DNA from: Pyxicephalus adspersus
Lineage: Eukaryota > Chordata > Amphibia > Anura > Pyxicephalidae
DNA length: 64,000 nucleotides
Reading direction: 5' to 3'
Assembly (NCBI RefSeq): GCF_032062135.1
Contig: NC_092868.1
Span: 48,589,163-48,653,162, forward strand
Positions 54,940 through 64,000 of this stretch are shown piece after piece (position 1 is the stretch's first letter; every line of letters begins with the position of its first letter). The position numbers and the translations under genes are program-made. The notes under the pieces were generated by a model, which saw only the letters and a list, made by a program, of their open reading frames with translations, was not told the DNA's origin and searched no databases.

Positions 54940-56251
54940 TGTAGTCTGTACGTCTGTCCCTTCTGTAATAACCAACCTGACTTCTCAATTTTGTATTTTT
55001 TCTATATAGTTCTGCTTTAATGTTCTTTTTTTGCTTGTTAGGAATTTGTAAATACCATGTCATCCATGGCTGAAAACAGGTGCAATTTAGTGTAAGGCTA
55101 AGTTTGGATGGTGGGAGAACAACTTCAATGCACTCACCATCATTTAAATGAACTAAAGCAGTTAAAATCCTTCATTGTACAGATGTTTGGTTGCAATAGC
55201 ATTTTTTTGAGATCCTTTATGTTGTGTTTGCTGCATGTACCACATCAATAGACTTCCAACTTCTTAAGCAGATGCTTACAAAAACATTTCAAAGGTGCCT
55301 ATGAATGTTCCCAGACCCCAGCAGATGAAAATGGACATCTAGGAGAAATTAACAACTGCCCAAGCAGTTGTTAATTTACCAACTGCATACCAAGCAGCGA
55401 CACTTTCACATTGGATTTTCAGGTCATACAATGCTTAGGATCAGTTATTAAAAATTGGAATTGCATTCTTGCATGTTGTTAGATTAAAAACCAAGATAAA
55501 GCCTGCTGACAGAACATTTCACAGCATTTCCTTGGATGCTGCCTTTAATGTTTAAATGACCTAATCTACAAGTCACTACCACTGCTGATTTCCCTGAGTG
55601 ATCTGTCCGAGACTGTAATAAAACGTCCACAATGGTAAGGCCAATAAATGTGCTGGAGACGAGTCGCATTGTGTGCTGTGTTCCAATCATGCTATGCAAA
55701 ATCTAATTAGTTTTAATCACTCTTTGTTTCAAGCATCTAAATGTCATCATAAGAGCACCATCTAGTGAAAGATTTTAGATTTTTGCTTAGCGTTCCCTTA
55801 CACAGCCCATATAATATTGTGAATTCAAATATCTGAAGATGTTACAGCCATATCACTGCACTACCTTTAACGTCAAAAATTTACAGTTTTCTCTGCCTTC
55901 AAGTTAGGACAGATAACAATGGCTATCGCTGGGGTTGTTCATGGAAAAAGCGGTGCAGAAATGTTTTGTATATCCGTTTCCTAAAAAAAAAAATTTTTAC
56001 AAAATCAGAGAATTGGCAAAGTTTTGCTAAATGGAAATTCATAAGGGTCTTTTTAAAAAGCGGTGACATCTGATATTCACCAAACATTTACCTTTTATTT
56101 AGTGAAGATTATTTCAGGTCCGTGATTGTTATCTTTATGTCCAGAAGTTTGTTATGTCCAGAGTTTGGTGAATGTCAGATTCACTGCTTTATAAATGTAT
56201 CCCTTAGTTTTACCCAGGTAAGCTTCTTAGGAGCAGCTAATTTCTCACGTT
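54940..56251. other. Gene-free DNA
   Basis: No gene or repeat recognised. Confidence 0.45.
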
Positions 56252-56516
56252 GTTTAGATCAGTGTTTCTCAACCTTTTTAACTTAAGATTCCTTTCAGGT
56301 CTTCAGGGATCCCCTACTATAACAACATTTAGGAAGAACGCCTCCTACATTGCTTGCAAGTGGAATGAGTATCACTCTTACAGCTAAAAAGATCATTGGT
56401 GTTACTTAAACTGACCTGAGATTCACAAATTACTATTTGTTGAAGGAACCCCCTAGCAACTTCTGAAGTAACCCTGGGATTTCATGGAACCCTGGTTGAG
56501 AAACACTGATTTAGAG
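56252..56516. mobile_element. hAT element, CAGTGTTTCTCAACC family (249 bp)
   Basis: The element is 56,260-56,508, beginning CAGTGTTTCTCAACC and ending GGTTGAGAAACACTG, a perfect 15-bp inverted pair. The flanking 8-mers GTTTAGAT and ATTTAGAG share the central TTTAGA (six of eight). It is the intact reference for the interrupted copy at 13,059-13,635 and the remnants at 5.9, 22.4 and 51.1 kb. No transposase. Confidence 0.85.
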
Positions 56517-56689
56517 GATTTGGGATTTATTTTTAGGGAGGGCTTTTTTTATCCATTATGGTGTTCTCTGTATTTGTGTTTTTTAAATTTTTTTGTATGT
56601 ATTTGTTCTTTATTTGTGTATTCTTGCTTTAAAGGTTTATAGTTTCATTTTCCTTTTTTATCAAAATAAATGTTGGCTTTTTTGGGGCG

Positions 56690-57392
56690 TATGGAGGTGG
56701 TGCGAGCTATGAGAAGGGCCAAGGCGCAGTCTAAGCAGTAACCAGGTCTTCTCCAGAGCCTCCAGATGGTGAGGATGTTGCGTTGCTGGTTACAGCCAGG
56801 TTGCGGTCCTTGGGCACACCAAGGTGGGCAAGCACGGTACCAAATCACCACACAGGAGGATAGTCAAGGAAACCAGGGTCAAGATAGGCAGCAAGCAAGA
56901 GAGGTCAGGTCACACGCCAGGGGTCAATAGCCAGGGATCCAGGAGACAGACAGCAATGACACAGGGGCCACTGGAGACACTGGAAAGAGCAGGAGGCACA
57001 GGTTACTCAGGGATAACCACAGACAGACAGAAACACCAGAACAGCAAAGGGTAGTTGGCCTGGGAACCAACAGACTGGACAACGAGGGGTTAACACGGGA
57101 GCTGGACACAGGAAACACTGGATGAGGCAGCAGGTGAACAGGAACTAGCTCACAGAACTAAGGGCTCGGCACAATGGAGACACAAAGGAGACACGACTTG
57201 TTGCACGAACACAAAATGGAGTGTGAAAGCTAGCTAAATAGCCAGGGCTGCTTAAGAGGCTATTTTCTGATTGGCCAGTGGCATGGATGGAGTTGATAAA
57301 GCTTGGAAGCAGAGGCACTCCCAGCATCAGAACTGCCCGCATGTGCAGGGGGGAGATGTCTGTGCTTTAGTGAGGAACAGGTAAGTGTGACA
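56690..57392 (-). mobile_element. LTR-like sequence, second family
   Basis: On the minus strand it starts TGTCACACTTACCTGTTCC at 57,392 and reads through C/T-rich sequence typical of frog LTRs, with CTGGCTATTTAGCTAGC, GTGCCGAGCCC, GTTCCTGTTCACCTGCTGCC and CTTGACCCTGGTTTCCTTGA. It is not the same family as the TGTTAGG LTRs, though the general layout is similar. The far end and any target duplication are uncertain. Overlapping short frames on both strands are incidental. Confidence 0.55.
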
Positions 57393-59869
57393 TGAGCGAT
57401 AAAATCACACTGCACCTCTAAAAGACTACAAAATTGAATTAATTTCATCTAGTCATTGACTCCAAGGCATTTTTTTGCAGAAATCTGATTGTTAATGATA
57501 TTTTGGGTAAATGACAACTCTTCATTTAGTTCATGCCTAATGAAGATATAAAATATGTAAATCCAATCAAGAAGATTTTGTAAAGAAAAGTTTTGTAAAG
57601 AAGCTCAGGTAAACTTAAGCTAAAATGTATTTTAATTGCTTTTTGGAGATTAGAATCACTTGGGGCATACATATACCCATAGGTCCTCCAACTGTAATAA
57701 CCACCCTCAAGCAATTTTAATGACAGTACCAGTTTTTGCAACTAACTTAAAAAAACTTAGCAGTCTTTGGTTTTGACACAATTTGGCCTACAGAAAAAAA
57801 AATACTTTCAGCAAAGATAACTAGGTGGGATGTGTAAGTGGGCAGAGTAAACTACTAACAGTAACAGAAAATGCCAGAATCTGGCACTTTTGGAAGTGTC
57901 CAGTGCAGAATATGTTCAAGTAACCTCAACCAATAATGGTTTTGGCCATGCAAGAGGCTGGATCGGTAAATAGGCAATCCAGGCGTCCATTTGCAGGGAA
58001 TATTGACTGCCAAATTTCCTTGGCAAGTATTGCAGCTAAATACTTCAAAATAGCTCTATGTCTCTTTCATTGGAGTAAGTATGGTAAATTCCAACTTTGA
58101 TCAAGTGTCAAAAGCTTTTTTTGGGTAGGTGTGACCCTCAGTAGGCATAATGCTGCCCTCAAATCGGATCACTATTTTAGGTAAGTTTAAAATGCTGTGG
58201 AAAAGGTCAAATGCAGTTTTGGTAAAAGTTCACTTATCCGTTGTGCATGAACTTCTGATCTTATGTACTCAACCCTCCCCTGATGTATACTTACCTTTAC
58301 CCCATGCCTGTGACTTTTACATTCTTTGAGAAAAGGCTTCACTACCCTAATGAAGTCAAATTATGGCTCATTGTGAACATTTTGGCACAGGATTTCTACC
58401 ACACACATGCCCCTGACTGAAATCCTAAAGATTTAATTTTATTGCATAAAAGTTAATTAAACAAATGGGCAGGAATTTTCTGCATTCTCTTTTTATGGAG
58501 CGCAGGACACATTTATCACCTAATCGTTCCTAATAGCAATTTTAAAGGGGCTAGAAAAAAGACCTGAACAGTTGGAATTACCATAAACTTTCTTTTTACT
58601 TTGCTCGCAATTAACCGATTGCTCTCAATATGGGAAAGCATACTTTGTTTTCTTCTTTTCTATGTCTCAACGGCACAGCATTTTTCTGTGTGCACGAGTT
58701 AGTAATAAACCATATCTATTAATCAATTAGTAAAAAATGATATCAGTTCTTTTGGTGTATTCAGTACATTTGGGATTTTAGACAGGCAATGGTGAGGATT
58801 GGACAGATGCTAGATTTTAATTTCCATCATTTGTGATCATCTTGGGTGAAATACTGGTATTACTGAAGGTGTTCAAAGACATCGTACTGGATTGGTAAAT
58901 ATCAAACCGCTAACCACAGCCTTTGTTTGGAAATGGTCAGGATAAAGCAGGTCATCATCCAATTGTTCTTCCGTTCATAGCACAATATAGGCTACTCAAC
59001 AACAGCCAAACCACCTATCTGCACGCATTGGTTCCTACTGTCACCTGAAAGGGTCACATAACAAATATTATGTTTCTGTATAAGGTTTGACTGCTATGAT
59101 TGAAACAAAACTCTAAATAAACAGTAAAAACAATGACCACCCGCAAATACTAAAACTGCATGTGCAATGCTTGAGCATTTGAATATATAGATAGTGTAGC
59201 TGGTCCTAGAAGGGTATATATTGTTTGGGAAAAAAAGACTGTCACTAACTTTATACCAAAAGGATCTTATGACAAAGCCTCACTGGTCTTTAAATTACTA
59301 AGGCCTCATCCCCTAAATTTTTGCTAGCATAATAAAAAGAAGATGGGATTTTCATGGCATCATGAACACGTCATCAGGCCATTCTACTTTCATAAAATCA
59401 CAGCATCCAAAAGCTAAAAATAAAATTGTTTCCAAACCATACAAACCGGTTTTATGTGATAATACATAATTACAAATAATGGTGGTTACAAATTATTTCC
59501 TTTGTCTGACTATTTCACAAATGTTTACTCAACAAGTTTGGCATAATCATATTATGCTTCATTAGGAATAGGTAAAGGATAGTTAATTTTAATGGAGTTC
59601 ATCCCATAACAGGCCAAGCCATATAAGCCATGAAGGAGGAATAAAAAAAGTACATAAAAATATGGAGTATGGAAAACCATGGACTAGTAAAAATAAAAAA
59701 GATAAACTCATATTTAAAAACTCTTTTGGAGCTGCTCAGAGGAGCTCAGGGACAAGAGAGGATCAAAATTGTATGGCAGATAAAGACGGCCTCTGGGCCC
59801 TTCTTTTTATTTTTTACTTGGTCAACAACCTCAAAATATATACTATTTTTAATTGAATTTCCTCTGTAC
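57393..59869. other. Gene-free DNA with possible conserved block
   Basis: No gene or repeat recognised. About 58,420-58,720 is repeat-free and AT-rich with AGTTAATTAAAC, CAATTAACCGATTG and TAATCAATTAG, which are homeodomain-type cores; it could be conserved non-coding DNA. Confidence 0.4.
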
Positions 59870-59879
59870 TTGCTATACA

Positions 59880-60135
59880 TTTTGTCTAATTTAGAAAGAG
59901 TCAGTTCCATAGCACAACTCCCACCTCCTTGAATATAAAACCATGTCTTCTGCGCATGTCTTCTCCCCTCTTATTGTGTGTTACTTCCCCCACCTCCTAG
60001 ATTGTAAGCTCTTTGGGGCAGGGTCCTCTCCTCCTGTGTCACTGTCTGTATTCGTCTGTCATTTGCAACCCCCATTTAATGTACAGTGCTGCATATTATG
60101 TTGACGCTATATAAATCCTGTTTCATGATATTATT

Positions 60136-60174
<39 letters not shown>

Positions 60175-60178
60175 GTCT
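59880..60178 (+). mobile_element. L2-like LINE 3' tail
   Basis: Carries CACCTCCTAGATTGTAAGCT, TTTGGGGCAGGGTCC, GTGTCACTGTCTGTATTCGT, ATTTAATGTACAGTGCTGCA and TTGACGCTATATAAATCCTG, then an (AAT)n end at about 60,130-60,175. Collinear with 40,620-40,790. Only the 3' end is present. Confidence 0.78.
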
Positions 60179-61779
60179 GATTGATGTATTTGATAGCCAG
60201 GCTTTTCCATCTCACCCTTCACCTTTCTACAACATGGTCCTCTGGGGCCACTGACTTTACATCAAAAATAGCACTGCTCAATAACATTTGCAGTGCTTTT
60301 GGATGTCCACACAATGGAGAATTTCACAGGTTTCCAACATGTAAAACGCACACAAAATCATCTGGAAATATTGAATTGAAATTATTGGTCTGGTAACAGA
60401 GTCTCTTTACTTGAACCTGCTCTGATCTACATGTGGAAAACTTAAGTTTACTTTACTTTACTTTAAAGATACCATCACATAATTGCACGCCACAAACAAT
60501 ATTTTATGTAACACAAACACATGCTTTTATGTTCTTTCATCAAACATTCTTCAAACACAAAGTTGCCATGACCCCTGAAGTCATTAGCGTGGAGGTGAAA
60601 TGATGGTAGGCTTCAGTGAAGTGGAAACATTCCAGTCGGTAAGATAATTAAGACATTAAATGGGATAAAATAAGATGTGCCATTACATTGTAATACATCG
60701 TCAGCTATAAGGCATGGTATAGAAATCATAGACAGACATATAATAGACTTGGTAGCATATGAACAAGGCGTAATAGGCAGCCCCAATGCTCCAGAAGGTC
60801 ATTTACAAATTGCTATAATGTCAGATTATCATTACATCAGTGTCTAAGAATTATTACCTATATTATTAAATGTTTTCCACTCATTAAAGTGAAATTAAAC
60901 TCAGATACAAAAATATAACATTATCAAATAATTCTCAAATTGCATCTATAGATAAAGCTTATTTTTGGAGAGGTGAGGGGTTAGGACCCATATCAGGTCT
61001 TCATGGTCAACTATGCTCCTCAAAGGGGGTTCACTCTATTTGTTAATCCTGGTGACCAATGCCATTGAGACTGAAAATACAGATGACATTTTTGAGTATT
61101 TGCTAAAACAAGAATCTTCAAGTAGACACACGATTCAGTGGAAACTCATAGGGAATTTATCTAACAGGTGTGTCTACAGCCCAGGCAATATAGAAAAAAA
61201 TCTTGGTTAAAATACAAATGGTGATAAAATACCACTGAAAACAATTATAAACCCTTCTTTACTTCATCCAAAATATTTTTGTTAGTTTAGTTTAAGTTTT
61301 TGAAACACTTTAAATCAGAATCCACCCCAAATACCTGGAATTTCTCCATTTGTAGTAAGGTCTGTGGAGGTGGCTGTGCGCACTAACTCTATTTCCCATG
61401 GCTATTTCAATCAAGAAGAATCAATGTTAGATACACATGAGAGCACTTTGGAAACATTATTCCCCTTTCCCTCTATTATTGTAACAAATGTATTGCCATT
61501 GGAGCTTTGAGTGATCACAACCCAAAACTTTTTTACAATTTAAAAAAAAATCCCAGGGTGTCTTCCCAGATAGCTGTTTGTATCTCGGCTAAACCAACAC
61601 TGTTTAAGTACATTGGCCTAAGGGCATTTGCATGCAACTATATTAACAATTTTGTCATAATATTAGTTATTGGTAGGTTGGTATTATTATTTTTTTTTTA
61701 CTTATTACTAGACCACCTCGTTCAGCACTTGCTTGCTATGAGGATGGTTGAGATGGAGTGGCTTGGAATTTATATTAAG
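60179..61779. other. Gene-free DNA
   Basis: No gene or repeat recognised; a short (ACTTT)n-like patch lies at 60,447-60,470. About 60,560-60,830 looks single-copy. Confidence 0.42.
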
Positions 61780-62149
61780 GTTCTAAATAGTGTTGGTGTT
61801 CAAATTCAGGTTGTCCTTATATTCAACCCGAATATGACTGCTTGAATTCGGATAGACCCGACCCGAAAAACATGGGATCTGACGGTAAAAATTCGGGAAA
61901 AAATGTAAAAATTGTGTTTAAAAAACAAATAAAAATTAATCTTAATGTCATTTATTGAATGTTTGTGTTTTTTAACTCTTTTTTTAACTTTTTTTTCTAC
62001 AGGTTTTCCCACAATGAAATTATGATTCCCGTGGCTGTGCAGCTGTGGGAATCCTCCTGTCATTGCGGAATCTCCGGACACTATAGGTGATGAATGGGGA
62101 CTTGAACACATAGTACAACATTGTATGACAATCGGATTACAACTAAAAG

Positions 62150-62655
62150 AAACAACTTACCCGGTCCCCGCAGCTCCTCCGGACACGTCTGTCCTGTTCT
62201 ATCTTCTCCCAGCATGTGCAGTGACGATCTCCGAGGTTTCCCAGTGACGTTGCTGCATGCGTCGGTGCGGGCGGGAGGCGGGGCGGGCGGCAGGGCGGGA
62301 AATTCAAATCACTTTGCATTGAACTCAATACAAAAAAGCTGTATTGAGTCCAATACAAAGAAATCTTTATATAATATATATATAATTGTATTATATATAT
62401 TATATAAGCTACTGTACAGGTACATTACATTATACACTAGGTTTTTTTTAAAGATTTTTTTTTTAAAGTTTTTTTTTTGTTTTTTAAAAAAAATGTTTAT
62501 TATTAAATTTATAAAATTTTGGACATATTTTGGTGAGTTATGCAGTAATTTGGTGAATTATAAGTAATTATTGAGTAATTCGGTGAATTATAGCCTACAA
62601 TCTAAAATAAATTTTCATGCAAAAAATGTAACACTTTTTGCATGGAAGTACAGAA
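62150..62655 (-). mobile_element. TTTTAACCACCT-family piece B inside composite
   Basis: The reverse complement matches 20,140-20,580: CTGTACTTCCATGCAAAAAG start, TTGTAGGCTATAATTC, TATGTCCAAAATTTTAT, GTACAGTAGC, a TA-rich tract, TTGGACTCAATACAGCT, GAATTTCCCGCC and a CpG-rich core ending GCGGGGACCGGGTAAG. The outer TTAACC end is missing. Confidence 0.75.
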
Positions 62656-62900
62656 GTTCGGAAAGAATTAGAACACCCGGCGTTTGCGTACACGTCCCTC
62701 GGCGATTCCTGATGATGTCAGTGCATGCGCCCGTTGATGGGGGTCATAGCGGGAAATTCAAATATTTTGTATTGGATTCAATGTTCGGACATATTTCTGT
62801 AAGTTACAGGTCTACAATTTAAAAAAAAAAATTTCATGAAAAACAGTGTACCGCTTTTGGTACAGAAATCTAGACATCAGTCAATTGCCCAGGTGGTTAA
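62656..62900 (-). mobile_element. TTTTAACCACCT-family piece A inside composite
   Basis: The reverse complement starts TTAACCACCTGGGCAATTG (from 62,900) and continues GTCTAGATTTCTGTACCAAA, AATTGTAGACCTGTAACTTA, TTGGATTCAATG-type block, GAATTTCCCGCTATGACC and GCATGCACTGACATCATC. Matches the left part of 18,572-19,096. It lies head-to-tail next to piece B. Confidence 0.75.
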
Positions 62901-63044
62901 AAGACCCTAAAAAACCTAAATTCTCGCACCATTGACTTCAATGGTGTTCGAATTCGGCATTTGATCACCCGGAGGATTTCTCACTATTCGATGGAATAGC
63001 TGTCGAATCGAATAGTGAGATATTCAACCAACATTAGTTCTAAA

Positions 63045-64000
63045 ATCTGGGATGCTGAAAATGTCTAGATAGCTTCTGAGGACAAAGTAGTTAGCTGAAA
63101 TTGAAAATAAAGGGTATAAAGTTTATTTTCTGCAGTTCTGATTGCCCACCCACCTGGCCTGACCAGTAATGTAATGTGGGCAGCTGTACTACATACTGTC
63201 CTTGATTTACCAATACTTTGCCCCAAGAATAATGGCAGTAGGAAGGTTTTTGAAAGGCAACTTCCATCTAAACATTTATAAAGGGCCCCATAATTAGTAG
63301 TTACATCCCTGTTTAATGCAAAGCAAAAAATGTTTTAAAGTTGTAATCAAAAAGTTGCTCCAGTAAAAATAGAACTTCACTGTACTAAATCTACAAAATG
63401 TTTTTCTCTGAGATTCCAATCCCCAGTGGCAGAGACCACATGGAATGACCAACGACATGGCCTCCACACTGAACACTTGAACGTGTTTTAAGATCAACAC
63501 AACAAATCAGAAAATGCAATGTTTTGAAGATCCCAGAGTGTTCCAGTAGACATTTATGGTTTCCCAAAAGGTGCTTTCTTTACATTCCTACTACAGCATT
63601 ACAAACGTATTCTATGGAGAGAGTTGCTTTAAATACAGTCCTGTATTTGTAGCTGAATTTAGCTACTTCTGTGCTAGTCAAACAGGAGGCATAAGCCCAA
63701 TCTACTTTGGTATCTTTTTTCATAAAATAAATAAAAAATGTGTTAATGAAAGTGCATTAGAATCATCACTCTATGTTCTTTCTTTTTGGCACATAATATA
63801 ATTTACGTTGTTGGTAAGTTTGACCAATTCGCTTTCAAGGTCCTTTGCTTTACTACCTAAAATAATTAGGACCTACGAGTGAATTAGCTTTTGGCAGTTA
63901 AAAGTAAAAATTCTTTGTTTGAATGTTTAATGAAAAGCAATTATTCTTACTTGTCAGTCATAATATATTTTTATTGCAGTAATGCTTTTGTTATACTGAG
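63045..64000. other. Gene-free DNA
   Basis: No gene or repeat recognised to the end of the window. Confidence 0.45.

Larger units (their letters stand above)
61780..63044. mobile_element. Composite hAT-like element, 1,249 bp, perfect TSD
   Basis: The element is 61,788-63,036, starting TAGTGTTGGTGTTCAAATTC and ending GATATTCAACCAACATTA, inverted ends TA(G/A)TGTTGGT. The 8-mer GTTCTAAA is repeated exactly at 61,780-61,787 and 63,037-63,044. A block near 62,035-62,100 (GGGAATCCTCCTGTCATTGC; ATGAATGGGGACTTG) is related to the interior of the 11.7-kb Ac-like MITE. Two TTTTAACC-family pieces in reverse orientation fill 62,150-62,900. No transposase is encoded. Confidence 0.82.

Noticed and set aside
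62121..62567. 148-codon frame crossing a CpG-rich patch, possible CpG-island gene start
   Set aside because: The CpG-rich patch is the core of a TTTTAACC-family element, also present at 18.9 and 20.5 kb.

Overview
This window looks like nuclear DNA of an anuran amphibian, most likely a neobatrachian or ranid-type frog. The evidence is the repeats: a tRNA-headed SINE with an L2-like tail ending near TTTATATAGCGCCAACATA, L2-like LINE 3' ends, many short hAT-type elements starting TAGGGATGAGCGA, Tigger-like TACAGGTAGTCCCC elements and TTTTAACCACCT elements. I assigned these by memory and by comparing copies inside the window, not by a database search. The long AT-rich stretches, microsatellites and lack of gene-dense coding DNA rule out a bacterium, phage or plasmid.

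I found no protein-coding gene, rRNA, stand-alone tRNA or CRISPR array. The longest open frame is 191 codons (45,187-45,762) and shows no domain I recognise. Most other frames are short chance ORFs, often inside repeats or microsatellites. The only recognisable coding remnant is a broken reverse-transcriptase C-terminus at the 3' end of an L2-like LINE (about 40,198-40,790). The window is best read as intergenic or long-intron DNA. A few AT-rich, repeat-free blocks with TAATTA or octamer-like motifs could be conserved regulatory DNA, but that needs a cross-species alignment.

Layout: 0-6.5 kb holds a Tigger-like element, a hAT element with a perfect 8-bp target duplication, a solo LTR and an older repeat. 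6.5-11.7 kb is mostly plain AT-rich DNA with one repeat, an L2 tail and a second Tigger-like copy. 11.7-20.7 kb holds an Ac-like hAT MITE, a hAT copy interrupted by a solo LTR, a 259-bp tetranucleotide array, and two TTTTAACC elements. 20.7-31.5 kb is sparse, with hAT and palindromic remnants, a third Tigger-like copy and two SINEs. 31.5-43.9 kb has hairpin-bearing elements, a second Ac-like MITE inside an older repeat, the L2 end, a 209-bp tandem duplication and an element with a 31-bp minisatellite. 46.8-57.4 kb has a third Ac-like MITE rich in hairpins, SINEs, LTR pieces, two hAT copies and a tandem Ac-like pair. 59.9-63.0 kb has another L2 tail and a 1.25-kb composite hAT-like element.

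The clearest result is mobile-element history. Target-site duplications readable directly in the sequence fix the exact ends of nine insertions and show two nested events. The TAGGGATGAGCGA family has 8-bp duplications and Ac-like termini, which supports a hAT assignment. No coordinated gene system was seen.
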